DNA of 64,000 nucleotides from Sphagnum compactum (GCA_965153455.1 OZ234504.1:5394001-5458000); one strand, 5' to 3'; positions 12,583 to 23,504 are shown, counted from the stretch's first letter. Notes: generated by a model from the letters alone, not told the origin. Numbers and translations are program-made.

Positions 12583-13805
12583 ATGGGTGAGAATAGCAAT
12601 CTGTCGAGCGATCTTTCCAAGAGAACAAACGTCATGGGACTGAAGCTATGGGCGATCATCGGCATAGTGGTAGCAGTCATCATTGTCGTCACGCTTCTCA
12701 TCTTATGGATATTCCTTTTCTGGCGACGGAGAAGAAGAAGCAGCAGACAACAGCACTCCAAGCTTTCCAAGCAACAGAAACAACAGGAAGCTGTTGCTGC
12801 TGCTACTGTAGACAACTCCTCGCGGGAGATGATCAAAGAGGTGAAGATAGACCGTGTAGGCAACACATACATACCACCACCAGATCCCATTCTCGTCACC
12901 ATCAGCGAAAGCTCTGGCGAGAAAGACTCCATGGAGAAAGGCGTAGTCCATGTAGGCGATGATACAACAAAAAAATCCAACAGCAGCTTCAACAAGAACG
13001 GCAGCAGCATATGGCAACAAAGGACTTCTTCATTTACGGCGGCAACAACGGCGGCAGAAATGGGAACGACGACAATGGCGGTGGCAGCAGGGGGACACAA
13101 TCCGGCTCAAACCCTATACAACAACAAACCCTCGACAACAACAGGACAAGCTCTTAACACTAAAATGGGTTTCCAGCAATCGGAAACGGCGATGCAGGAG
13201 AACAACAAGCGAGGATCCTTGGGACATGAGACTTGTGACAAGGCTTCGTTCTTGAGCTTGAGTGGTGGATCAGGGTCTGCCAGGAGTTTGGATTCGCCCA
13301 TCTCGTCGGCGCCGGAGGTTTCGCACTTGGGATGGGGACATTGGTACACTCTTCGTGAGCTTGAAGCTGCCACACAAAACTTCGGGGAGTGCAATGTGCT
13401 TGGCGAAGGTGGCTATGGCATTGTGTATAAAGGCCAGTTGCCTGATTCTACCATGATTGCCGTCAAAAACCTTCTCAACAACAGGTTGGTAGTTGCTACC
13501 TACCCTACCCACCCACCCACCTACCTACCTACCCTCTTCAAATGTGTGTGTGTGTTTTTTTTCTTTTTCCTATTATTTTTAAATAACATTTTTAATTTAG
13601 TGTATACTTTCAGTGCTAATATGTAGCATTTAGATTCAACTACCATTGTACTCAAAAATCCTTCTCACCAACAGGCGGGTAGGTAGGTAGATAGGTAAGG
13701 TACCTACCCAGCTTAGTAGATTCTCCTCTTTTCATACCTACTACTCTCCTTCACTTTGGCCATCAAATGTCTGTTTTTTAAAATAATTTACATCTATTAT
13801 TTTTC

Positions 13806-13836
<31 letters not shown>

Positions 13837-16800
13837 CTCCCAGTTCACACTTAAAGCAGCAGCGCTTTAGATTCATGTCATCTAGAATTTTGGGAAAGAA
13901 AATTTGTTACCCAACAAACCCTAAGTTTTGCTCACTATTACAGAGTGTATGATCATCCTGGGAAGATTATGTCGTATAATGGGGTGGTCCAAGAAAATGA
14001 CATAATCCGCCACCCCAGACGTTAATGTGTTATTTTCCCTTCTGAGTTCAGGGTGTAATATTGCCAGGGCATTATACAGCGCAATGATGAAGGCTCATAT
14101 GAAATTGGAAATTATGTTTTGTAATCTCTTGCTGTACGAGCAAGAGGGGGGAGATGCCCACCTCTCCGTACTGGAATGCCTTGTGCAGGAGGGCATTTTG
14201 CAGAAACACAAGGCAGTTCCGGACCGTCAGCAACATCATTCCGCCAATCAACATAAAGTTCATTAGGGTTATGGAATCCATGTTTATCTTTCCATAGTTG
14301 GACATTATAATAAAGAGATGCTGCCCGCTTTGAAACTAATGGAATTTTTTGGCTTGCCCCATTGTTTGGCTTACTACTTACACAGGGGTCAGGCAGAAAA
14401 GGAGTTCAGGGTGGAGGTGGAGGCTATAGGCCGGGTACGCCACAAAAATCTGGTCAGGCTACTGGGTTATTGTGCAGAAGGCGCTCACAGGTACTTACTT
14501 CCCCCCCAGTTTTGCCATAATTCTTTTACTGAAATACAGGCAAAACCACCATTTGTGTAAACGAACCCTTTTGCCAACGCTTTTGCCAACGCTTTTGTCC
14601 TCAAATGGAATGAAATGGAGTGGCCTGACCCTTTTGCCAACCCTTTTGTCCTCCTCAAATGGAATGAAATGGAGTGGCCTGACCCTTTTGCCAACCCTTT
14701 TGTCCTCAAATGGAATGGAATGGAGTGGCCTGACCCTTTTGCCCATTAGGGTTGGATACAAACCCTAGCTCATCCTAGTGGGCGTCACGGCAATTATACA
14801 CATAATTGTGATTCGAACCACAACCAAGTGGAATTGTTGATGGTCTTTTTTTCCTTTGTGGTGCAGGATGCTTGTTTATGAGTACGTAGACAATGGAAAT
14901 TTGGAGCAATGGCTTCATGGCCCAATCTCGAAAACTAATCCCCTTTCATGGGAGGCCCGCATGAAGATTGTTCTTGGCACTGCCAAAGGGTAAGTCCATT
15001 ATTTTGTCTGGTTTTTTAAATTTTATTTAATATATTTATTTATATTTTAATTTAATAATTTTAAAATTTACATGTTTTTTAAGCAGATGAATAATGCATG
15101 AACAATTTAATCTTTTGTTATGATGCATACACTGGAGGTCGGTTTTTACAGCCCTCCATGATTTTAATTAACTATGGTTGGGTGGTGCCAATTGTGGGGG
15201 GGCGGGGGGTGGCGCCATGGCAGTCTGGCGTATTTGCATGAGGCATTGGAGCCAAAGGTAGTGCACCGGGACATCAAGTCCAGTAATATTCTTGTTGACA
15301 TGCAGTGGAATGCCAAAGTGTCGGATTTTGGCCTCGCTAAGCTTTTGGGATCCGGGAAGAGCCATGTTACCACCCGAGTTATGGGCACATTTGGGTAACG
15401 CGCTGTCTTTTCTCATTTGTTTGTTAGGGACCACAAGCGCATTAATTAATATAATGTTTTGGAATGTTTGGCATATATGGCATTAAGAGTGTGTTTGTTG
15501 ATGATAATCTATCGTGGCCCTATGTATGTATCTTCTTCTCTTGGAATTTTACCATGGTAGGTTTTTAGAAACTAGGGTAACCATTGTTGTGATCGAGATC
15601 ATCTTCTCATCCATCCTACATTGCATCCATGGTGCGTTAGGTTACAAGTGCAAACAAGGTTCTTAGGAGATGACGACGGTGGGCCATGTGCTAAAAAATT
15701 GGGGGTACAAAATGCAGATATGTGGCACCAGAGTACGCAAACACCGGTCTTCTGAATGAGAGAAGTGATGTTTATAGCTTCGGTGTGCTTCTTATGGAGA
15801 TCATAACTGGTCGTGACCCTGTTGATTACAATCGTGCTGCTGGCGAGGTAGGGTTTAAACCCTAAAACCTTCCAAGTCATGGAATTTCAACTCCACCACC
15901 ATAGCTTCTGCACCCCTCTCTCCTCACCTCACATGGTTTTTACCTCTCAGAATGAAAGCATTAGAAAAACCCTTTGCTTCATCTCTTGGGAGTCAGAAAC
16001 CCTAATTAAATGGTTTGATTATGTGGGTATTGCCCGTAACCAAGGATTGCATTTTGGGTCTCCATTAGATGTCCTCTCCTTCTTCATACAATGGCAAGAT
16101 GTAATGTAGAGTGATCACCTTCTCGCTTCCATGAAGAAGTCGAAGGGCCAAAGGCCCAGGAACTTAGTGGTATATTTAATTAGACTAAAAGCCTTTCCAA
16201 AGAAGAAGTCGAAAGAATTTTCCGATTTCGGGCTGCGCCCTTGTATTATACCTCCTAATTAATTATAAAGATTTGTTTAACTTGATTGTTAAACAAGCAA
16301 TAGGATAAATGTACCTAACTGAAGTGGGTTATATTTGATGGGAAGGAAAAGGATACACTTCTTTTAGTGGGGTTGTTGTTAGGGTTTTAGGGTTTAGGGT
16401 TTAGTGTTTAGTGTACGTACCTTCATGTTTTAATGGTAAGAAAATCGGGTGGTTTTCCTGCAGATAAATCTAGTCGACTGGTTGAAGCAAATGGTTGGGA
16501 GTAGGCGTTCAGAAGAAGTGGCGGATCCGAGCATGGAATTGAAGCCAACTTCACGGGCGCTTAAGCGCTCTCTGCTTGTCGCTTTGAGATGTGTGGACCC
16601 AGATGCTCTGAAACGACCCAAAATTGGCCACGTCGTTCATATGCTTGAGGCAGAAGATTTTCCCTTCAGAGACGTACACATCCTCTCTCTCTCTAAACGT
16701 TTTAGGGTTTTAGGGTTTAGGGTTTAGGGTTTAGGCACGAGCCTGATTAATTTCAAATGTTGTCCATTTGTTTTGTGCAAAAGTTTGTTGCATTTATAAT

Positions 16801-17125
16801 CCTTTTTGCCCCTTCCTTCCTTTCTTTCTTGCGTGTTACATAAAATATAAAACTCTTGCCAAAATCCACGCACTTATTTCCATTAAAAACGCTTGATTTT
16901 TTGTTTTTGATGATGCAGGACCGGAAAGCAGGTTCTACGACCACCATGCGGTCCCATCGCACAGAAGCACAAAGCCAAGAGCGGTTATTGCAGCGACTTT
17001 CAACCGGGCAGTCGGCGGATGATAGTGACACATCGGTGGATGAAACTCCTGCCACCAAGGCCTTTGTGAAACGCACACGGAATTGGGAAGTGACCAGAAA
17101 CTCACCACGCCATTATGAGGGCTGA
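12583..17125 (+). CDS. Membrane-anchored receptor-like Ser/Thr kinase, RLCK V-like (7 coding exons, 615 aa)
   Basis: Coding exons: 12583-13484, 14386-14490, 14867-14989, 15224-15394, 15718-15847, 16464-16673 and 16919-17125, 1848 nt in total with consistent phases and GT-AG introns. The N-terminus has no cleaved signal and only a short outside stretch. A membrane span lies at about residues 23-47 and is followed by an arginine cluster. Residues 54-255 are a low-complexity Q/T/S/A-rich linker. The kinase domain spans about 262-545: glycine loop GEGGYG 274-279, Lys295, helix-C Glu311, hinge LVYEY 338-342, HRD 391-393, Asn398, DFG 411-413 and APE 437-439. All catalytic residues are present, so it should be an active RD kinase. 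The N-terminal pattern LSKRTxxxGLKLW and the short ectodomain match the Arabidopsis At2g42960/At3g59110/At5g18500 group. Ligand and substrate are unknown. The ATG at 12583 is the first in frame that includes the conserved pre-membrane motif. Introns carry telomere-like tracts and a minisatellite. The domain call is firm and the subgroup likely. Confidence 0.93.
13502..13545. repeat. CTAC/CCAC microsatellite at the start of kinase intron 1
   Basis: CTACCTACCC, then CACC units, then CTACCTACC, starting about 15 bases after the 5' splice site of exon 1 and ending in a GT run. It is the complement of the GTAG family seen elsewhere. Confidence 0.8.
13643..13720 (+). repeat. Partial duplication of the exon 1/intron 1 junction inside intron 1
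   Basis: The exon end around 13449-13490 (CTACCAT...TCAAAAACC, then TTCTCAACAACAGG) is echoed at 13643-13685 (CTACCAT...TCAAAAATCC, then TTCTCACCAACAGG). In both copies a GGTAG-type microsatellite follows. In the second copy the donor position reads CAG then GCGGGT rather than GTTGGT, so it lacks a GT donor but could be a weak GC donor. Confidence 0.65.
14565..14746 (+). repeat. 51-54-bp minisatellite in kinase intron 2
   Basis: GGAATG anchors at 14607, 14661 and 14712 give periods of 54 and 51. Each unit contains GGAGTGGCCTGACCC, then one or more TTTTGCCAACCC blocks, then TTTTGTCCTC. A shortened copy with extra TTTTGCCAACG units precedes it. The unit lies wholly inside the 14491-14866 intron. 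Confidence 0.9.
16381..16412. repeat. Telomere-like tract in kinase intron 5
   Basis: Three to four TTTAGGG units, with one TTTAGTG variant, located about 50-80 bases before the acceptor of exon 6. Confidence 0.85.
16699..16735. repeat. Telomere-like tract in kinase intron 6
   Basis: Four TTTAGGG-type units beginning about 26 bases after the donor of exon 6, preceded by a short CT run. Confidence 0.9.
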
Positions 17126-17143
17126 CGCGACGCCAAATGGGAA

Positions 17144-17181
17144 CTAGGGTTTAGGGTTTAGGGCTGATGCCTAAACCCTAG
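17144..17181 (+). terminator. Telomere-like hairpin just after the kinase stop codon
   Basis: CTAGGGTTTAGG at 17144-17155, then a GTTTAGGGCTGATG spacer, then CCTAAACCCTAG, which is its complement. The 12-base arms are perfect and begin 19 bases after the TGA. It lies in the expected 3' UTR, so the transcript could fold into a stem here. A role in 3'-end formation is only a guess. Confidence 0.45.
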
Positions 17182-18006
17182 ATAGTGTTTTTTTTCTTGA
17201 ATATTGCTGCTGCCCATCCATGATGCTGCTGCTGCCCCGCCCCTGCCCCTCCCCCCCCTTCCCTTTAAGTATTGTTTCCCAGACTCTCTTGCAACAACAA
17301 ACAACAACCAAGGGATGGATGAGGTATTTATAATTTTACCCCAAGGAAAGCAGGAACAAAACACTGCAAAGAAGGAAAAGAGAAAAAACCAAAGGAGTGG
17401 AAGAAGAAAGGAGCTCGCTCACTCCCCCAAATGCTGCAACAATCAAAGCAGGTGTGAGTGGTGGTGGGTTCAAGATTTGTTGTGCAAATGTGTGTGTCCA
17501 GTGTGCGAGGAGCATACTGGACAATGAAGACCAATTAATGAAAAATGTGTGAGTGAATGGGAAAGAAGAGAGAGACAACCAAAAAACTGAGGTTTAGAAT
17601 TGCAGATCAGAGAAAGAATAATGTTGTTAGGGTTAGGGTTTAGGAGAATAGAACAACTTACACTTGTGGGTTAATTTACTTGGTATGTACTCTACTCTAT
17701 AGGCTTTGCAAAACGCTGCAAAGAAGAAAAAGTATGTCCATTCTATATTTACAAACCTACTACTATTATTATGGCATTTTACACACACTGGAAGCAAGCA
17801 AGCAAGCAAGGTTCCCTTACAATGACATGGTTTAGCTTCTACCCAAGTTAATCCAAGTGGTATTTCATTGACTTGCCAAGGAGTCTAGGCACATGTACAT
17901 TAATTGCCATGTCCTTTGGTTATGACAAGCTGCTTCTTTCTTGTCACACCCTAAGTGCCCAAGGCTCAAAACACTACAGCAATTGTGGAGCATGCATGAC
18001 AAATTT
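17182..18006. other. 3' flank of the kinase gene
   Basis: Probable 3' UTR and downstream DNA with a C-rich run near 17235-17260 and a telomere-like tract at about 17627-17645. A plus-strand frame at 17204-17527 resembles no family. No gene is seen. Confidence 0.5.
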
Positions 18007-18112
18007 CTAGTGTATTTGAAAGGGCACCTTGCACATATCAATAATGCAAAGGATAAGTACTAGTGTATTTGAAAGGGCACCTTGCACATATCAATAATGC
18101 AAAGGATAAGTA
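18007..18112. repeat. 53-bp tandem duplication
   Basis: Two nearly identical copies starting at 18007 and 18060. Each carries TAGTGTATTTGAAAGGGCAC followed by CTTGCACATATCAATAATGC and AAAGGATAAG. It is too short to be a gene. Confidence 0.9.
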
Positions 18113-18557
18113 ATCTTAGAACAATCCTAGAGAGAACATATTTCACATACTTGGTTTTGAACAAAATATTATTTCTCTTGGCAAGTAGCAAGAGACTCAA
18201 CTTTGTGAAGTCAAAAACTCTAATGCACACTCACCACAATGGGAGAATTCATGCCATGTTATGTGTATATGTGTTAAACAAAAAATTATTGTGATATATT
18301 TTGTTGCAAACAACTACGAATATACACACCTAGACATGATAAGGGTCCTTACTACCCCATACAACATGTTTTCAATAGTAAGCCCTCAGTAATGTGTCGT
18401 CTCACTACTAGGGCACAACAAGTAATAAGGCGACATGTTGAGGGCTTCCCTTACACTTTATTGCCGCCTGCTTGTATTGGATCCCTCCTTAGGTATGAGT
18501 TTATGGCTCACCCCTGGTAGTGCTCGATTGCCCTAAAGAACAAAGGCAAAGCATTTG

Positions 18558-18590
18558 TGTGTGTGTGTGTGTGTGTGTTGGGGGGGGGAG
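18558..18590. repeat. GT dinucleotide repeat and G run
   Basis: About eleven GT units followed by a run of nine G. It immediately precedes the 35-bp tandem array. Confidence 0.9.
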
Positions 18591-18599
18591 ATTGGCGAA

Positions 18600-18980
18600 C
18601 AATGTTAAGATCAGTGTAGTAATTCGTACTAAAACAATGTTAAAATCAGTGTAATAATTTGTGCTAAAACAATGTTAAGATCGGTGTAATAATTTGTGCT
18701 AAAACAATGTTAAGATCAGATTATGAATTTGTGCCAAATCAATGTTAAGATCAGATTATTAATTTGTGCTAAATTGATGTTAAGATTGGTGTAACAATTT
18801 GTGCTAAAACAATGTTAAGATTGGATTATTAATTTGTGCTAAATCAATGTTAAGATCGGTGTAAGAATTTGTGCTAAAACAATGTTAAGATTGGATTATT
18901 AATTTTTGTTAAAACAATGTTAAGATTGGTGTAATAATTTGTGCTCAAACAATGTTAAGATTGGATTATTAATTTGAGAT
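18600..18980 (+). repeat. 35-bp tandem repeat array, eleven copies
   Basis: Each unit starts AACAATGTTAAGAT and ends AATTTGTGCTAA. The middle has two variants: type A has GGTGTAATAATT and type B has GGATTATTAATT. Along the array the order is A A A B B A B A B A B, so the last seven units alternate strictly, suggesting a 70-bp higher-order unit that spread by unequal exchange. No coding potential. Confidence 0.9.
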
Positions 18981-19369
18981 CCAGTGACTTTTTATCAACA
19001 AAATTTATTTATTCTAGACCAAAAGTTTTGGGAATTTTTTTAATCCCCCAAAAAAAAAAGAAATCTGGTGAAAATTCCACTTTTTCTACTTTTTCAAAAA
19101 ACATTGTCACACTAACACAAAATTAGAATTTTCTTTTTTTTTGAATCCCAAAAAAAAGCAACAAAAGGAACAACCCTGGCACCTGCCGTGATCTCAACAA
19201 TAAATTTCCAAATGTTTTTTGCAGACTTTTTGAGAGTACCTATTTGAACACCTCGTGGGTGATGGATCTGCAGACATGAGTGAGCTCATAGTGTCACCCT
19301 TTGATAGCCTATCGAACCTCACACGACATCCGCAGCTCCTTATTATGTACTAGCATCAACCCCCATGCC

Positions 19370-19545
19370 CATTACGGTTGGTCAAGGTGCCAGGCACATT
19401 GTACATTAGGGTGAGTGAGGGCAACACACCAGCCAATGATATAATGGGCAAGGAGGGCAAAGGTCATTCCATGACATTAGGGTCTAAGGTGGCAAATTCA
19501 ACAATTTCAAAAAGAATACGTGTTCAACAAGCAGCTCATTGCGTA
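19370..19545. repeat. Dispersed repeat copy next to the Helentron 3' end (second copy near 50.8 kb)
   Basis: The segment matches 50790-50950 in the same orientation: GTGAGGGCAA or GAGTGAGGGCAA, then AATGGGCAA, then CATTCCATGACATTA, then GTCT and GGTGG blocks and a final TGTTCAAC/TGTTGAAC block. It lies just beyond the endonuclease end of the rolling-circle element, where an element 3' end would be expected. Confidence 0.6.
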
Positions 19546-19599
19546 ATGGCTATGCACATTGTTATATGTCAAGCAAATGAACATTATAGGCAATGAAAT

Positions 19600-20273
19600 T
19601 GTGAGACATGGACAAGTAATTTAAATGCAAAATGAATAGGTTTATGATCTATCCAAAAAGCCTCTGTCGTTCCTGATACGTATTATTCCGATGGATTGTT
19701 TCACCAAATGTGATCTACTTGTGAATCATATATTGTTGTGCTTTCTTGAAATTGAAGTTTCACTTTATTGATAGTCATAAACTCAAATAAATGTCTTACA
19801 TCTAAAGTTTGTTTTTTGAGTACCTCCACATTAAAATCCCCTAAAACAACTATTGGACAAATAGTGAGAGATTTTGATATTAGTTCTTGAAGTGTAGATT
19901 AAAAAATTGTTAAAGATAAAGATGGGGACTTATAAAGTGCAATGATGTGAACTGTTCGACAAGTACTGGTATTGCAAGATGCAGCTATGAATTCTGATCC
20001 AAACATAGTTACATATTCACATGAATCAAGTACAATACTTATATCATACAATAACATGGTTCCTTGGCTTCCGTATGTAACAATTGATTTGTATTTTGAG
20101 TGATTTGAATATTGATGTGAAGATTTATTTTGAGTTTTGATTTTAATTTCATTCAAGCATAGAATATGAAAGGTCTGCAAATTGTGATCCATTTCAATAT
20201 TTTGAAAATGAAGCAATAGAGATCTTGTGTTCAATGATTGAATTATTGTGTGTGTTTGTTTTGGTACACACAA
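19600..20273 (-). pseudogene. Helentron endonuclease (EEP/AP-endonuclease-like) domain, broken
   Basis: The frame starting at 20273 reads SLNTRSLLLHF, then FHILCLNEIKI, matching the NxRSL and CLxE(T) metal-binding segments at the start of EEP nucleases of retroelement and Helentron type. At about 19897 the frame shifts by one. The new frame continues with CPIVVLGDFNVEVL (the GDFN motif), DSQVDHIW and finally WIDHKPISFAF (the DH catalytic pair). Two stops interrupt it, TGA at 19701-19703 and TAA at 19683-19685. All catalytic motifs can still be read, but no intact protein can be made. It follows the helicase in the same orientation with no gap. Confidence 0.85.
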
Positions 20274-21095
20274 TTACCATTGAGCTGTCGTTTTTAAACG
20301 TTGCATTTCATTTGAAACGAATTTGTCAACTTTAAAATTTGCCTCAATTAAAGGTGCAAGTAAATACAAGTTTTCTTTTTCTCTTACACGAGATAATGTT
20401 GTGTAAATTAGTTTGTGATGATGTATTCCATTGGGATCACTTGCTAAAAAATCAAGAGTTAAACCTTGAGATCGATAAATTGTACATGCTGCAGTTGGTT
20501 GTATTGGGTGTTGAATACTCATGATTAAATGACTCGAATTTGCTCCAACTTGTATCTCTTTATAATTTGGCTGTATTGGTGTCCATGTTTCATGAATGTG
20601 GGTGGTGTACAAATGTCAATTTCGTATTTTAATTGCAGATCCTACTTTAAGATTATTAAAACCAATCCATATGAAAGATTCATTATTTTGCAACTTGGTA
20701 ACATATTGGAAAGCCCCATTAGCTCCATTGAATAATTTGTCATGAGTGGCATAATTCCCAGCACATTGTTCTATTAACATTCCAATTTTGATTTGGATTT
20801 TGGGATGCAAACCTACTGTTTGTGACGAATCATTCGTTAATTTGAAATGTTTGGGGCATGTGTCATGGTGTTGGTCATCAACATCAAAAACATATTCTTG
20901 TCCTTTATAATTTTGAAAAACAAAATCATTTCTTTTTTTTGTTGATTTATTTGTGTAGTACATGTAAGGGAAATTTAAATCATTTGGAGGTGGACGTAAG
21001 CAGGTGTGATTTAATAATGTAATGTCTGCTGGATTGTGGGTTGTAGTTCGAAATCTATTGAAGACTTCAATAAATTGGTCATCAATTTGACTCAT
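20274..21095 (-). pseudogene. Helentron helicase C-terminal part (Pif1-like, motifs V-VI)
   Basis: Two adjoining frames. The upstream one (21095-20616) has DQFIEVFNRFRTTTHNPADI, a typical Helitron segment after the ATPase core, and a LLNHTCL stretch, then KIQIKIGMLIEQCAGNYATHD with NGANGAFQYV, the usual Pif1/Helitron 'MLxxNxxxxxGLxNGAxG' element. The downstream one (20612-20274) has TIYRSQGLTLDFLASDP, then HHKLIYTTLSRVREKENLYLL, which are motifs V and VI (TIHKSQGxTL and YVALSRV in the family). Frame changes separate the parts. Confidence 0.85.
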
Positions 21096-21142
21096 GACCT
21101 AGAGTTCAAAACAATGAATGCAATCTAGCTATAAATTAATCA

Positions 21143-21720
21143 TCAAGGCATCAATGCTATCAAACTTTCTTTGGAACACCCAATTATTTCAAATAGGTGG
21201 TGCTTGATATAAATCACCAGTTTTATGACATCCATATTTCCAAAAAAATGATTATGTGTATGTTTGATGGATCTAAAATGGAGGTCAATAAAAGTATATA
21301 ATTTATTACCTATAAGATAAACTTCATCTAACACTAGAAGTTGTAGTTCATCATAAGTTTTCGATAAGGAATCAAGCCTCTTTATTGACAAAGATTGTAC
21401 ATGTTTACAATTTAATGGAAAGCTTAGTCTTGAATGGATAGTAGTGCCATCAATATCGAATGTCGCTTTGCTTGTGTATGCCATTAAAATTGCCTTTTGC
21501 TTCAAGGGATCATAACCAAGTTTTCTATTATGATGTTTTAAGAAGCCATGTATAAAAAGCAGGAGTGTGAATGTTTTACCGGTACTTGCTCCTCCTGTGA
21601 GGAATAAATGTATTGGTTGATTTGGATGCGTTTTTTTCTTGTACATGCAGTCATCAAAAATTGCACATTTTTTTTGTTTAATTTTGGATATTGAGAATAA
21701 AAATTCTCATTTAGTATCAA
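21143..21720 (-). pseudogene. Helentron helicase N-terminal part (Pif1-like, motifs I-III)
   Basis: The frame contains LFLTGGASTGKTFTL (Walker A; GGAGTGKS/T in the family), AYTSKATFDIDGTTIHSRL (motif Ia region, 'AxTGxAAxxIxGxTIHS') and LQLLVLDEVYLIG (Walker B, LxxxDEISMV in the family). Near 21205 a one-base shift brings GDLYQAPPI into frame, which is motif III in its Helitron form (GDFYQAPPV). The upstream piece to 21720 joins through another shift. The Gly-to-Ser change in the P-loop is tolerated in some ATPases. Confidence 0.88.
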
Positions 21721-21799
21721 TTCATATTTTTTTCAATTGTGCATGGAATTATCGATTATGTACATTGTGCTTTATGTGAAATTCACATCAAATATTATA

Positions 21800-22841
21800 T
21801 TGTTCAATTTATGTGCAATTAGTGATGGGTTTGGAAGAAACTTTTTCATCAACACTATCAAATTTATCCATCCAAATGCTATCATTATTTATTTGTTTGA
21901 GGTCATGTGCACATAATTCAAAGTCCTCCCAATTTTCTAACCCATGCACAAATTTTTTAAATTTATAGATGAACTTTAAACGTACATCATTTATTAAGTT
22001 TTCATAAATGTCATATGCATCATGCCATGATTCATGATTTCCAAATTGTGATTCTTCTGAAGTTGTGAATGGATGGAACAACAATAATTGTTCTTTATAG
22101 TAGTTTTCAAGATCTCGATGTTTATTGTAATTAACATATCGAATTATCAAAAAAGTGTCTTTTTTTGAAATCATGATTATTAGAATTGTAATACACTACA
22201 GACTCACTTAAAGTTAAATTATGTAATGTTTCAGGACGTTCCAAATATTTATCAATCATTAATTTTGCTTTGATGTCAGTGAAATCTAGCGATAATTCTT
22301 TCAATTTTTTGTTTGATTTAAGGACAAATGCACATTTAGATGAGGGCGATGTATTAAAAAATGAAATGATCTTGAGGCATGATAAAGAGGTAAAAATAAA
22401 ACTATATAAATTGCCAATTGAGTAGGCATCTGTTGTGCATTTAAAAATGCATAACCTAACTTTCTTACCTTTAAGTTTGTGTCAACATTTTCATTTTTAC
22501 ATTTTTCAATAATGGTTTGAAATTTGTTGGTGATAATTATGTCAATTTTTGTGACATATGATGTGCAATAATTTTTTTGCTGCAGCATATGGGTCAAGAA
22601 TGAATTGTATGTCAGTGTTCACTTCCCATAATGCTATAGCTTTTATTGCATAAGCATTTGTTCTAATGTCTTTCACGTGTCTTTTCAAAAAAAAAAAGGG
22701 TTTTGTCAATCTGTCACACAAATAATCGATATAAGTGGTGAAGTCTAAGTTTAATTGATTAAGAAAATCTTTAAATGAGATATCAACTCCCATTTGCATA
22801 TTGTTTAAGGTTTCAAAAATCCTATTCGCAATGTCCGACAA
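21800..22841 (-). pseudogene. Helentron Rep-helicase linker
   Basis: Three consecutive frames match the conserved region between Rep and helicase in Helitrons. First comes DISFKDFLNQLNL with FLKRHVKDIRTNAY and DIQFILDPYAAAKK (family: FLKRxPxExRxNxY, D.QFVLDPYACAxY). Next is KVRKLGYAFLNAQQMPTQLA with VLFLPLYHASR (family: NAQExSxQEAxYLxLxLPL..SSR). Last is FLIIRYVNYNKHRDLENYYKEQLLLFHPF (family: YxxRxxxxxxENYFxxxLLLFxPW). The segment after LDPY reads AAAKKLLHIICHKN, with no tyrosine where the family has its two catalytic tyrosines. Confidence 0.85.
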
Positions 22842-22859
22842 TTTTTTTCTTTTGTCAGA

Positions 22860-23500
22860 TGATTAATTTTCTTTTAATGGTTTTAATATTTTAGTGCAAG
22901 GCATAGGTGGTAAAGGATAATGAAATCAACAAACAACTTGGTTTTTCTTTTTACAAGTTTGTCTATGTTTATGCATTTGTGAATCTTTCAAATGCAAAGG
23001 AAGCAATGAATTATTAGATGTTACATATTTGTCGACAAATTGTTCAATAGTTTTGTTACTATCTACACCATACGTTGGGCCATTTTTTATCCACAACAAA
23101 CCATGATCATGTTCACTTCCTTTATTTTGAAATTTTGTTACGAAATAAAAATCATCAACTTTACCAAAGATGGATGAATCCTTTTTCAAAAGGTTACGAA
23201 AATGTAGTCATTCAATTATCATAATAATGTGCGCATGTGATTGGATCAGACTTGACAAGATCTACGAAATGTTTAGATTCAAATTCATCGATTTTTTTTG
23301 GAATTTCCATATGATTTTTATTTACATGGGTAAAGTTGAAATTAATGTAGTCCATTTACTCTTTGCACTAGTGAAAGTCACAAAGAAAATTAAGGTTGGT
23401 GGACCCAACTGACATATCATGGCAAATGCATCTCATCAAAGTTTGGACAGATAATCAATCAACATTCACGGATGTGTTAAATCATCATACCCTAAATCAG
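22860..23500 (-). pseudogene. Helentron Rep HUH core, broken
   Basis: In several frames the minus strand reads a SxKWxxLI-like block, then LVKSDPITCAHYYDN (family: DPVTCARYFDxR), then KKDSSIFGKVDDFYFVTKF and GSEHDHGLLWIKN. The last is the HUH metal-binding motif, His-Asp-His here. FVDKYVTSN, HKHRQTCKKK and YPLPPMPCTKIL follow, matching the Rep segments HxHTCRK and the FxFPxPPxxxTxIL stretch. At least four frame interruptions are present. Confidence 0.85.
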
Positions 23501-23504
23501 ACCG

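Noticed and set aside
12516-13100. 194-codon minus-strand frame
   Set aside because: Exact shadow of kinase exon 1, which has the membrane span and family motif in the plus frame.
14805-14830. Possible tRNA T-arm (GATTCGAACCA)
   Set aside because: No acceptor stem, anticodon arm or B-box partner could be placed; it lies inside a kinase intron.
18600-18980. CRISPR-like array
   Set aside because: The units are contiguous and all parts of the unit are repeated, with no unique spacers; the DNA is plant nuclear.
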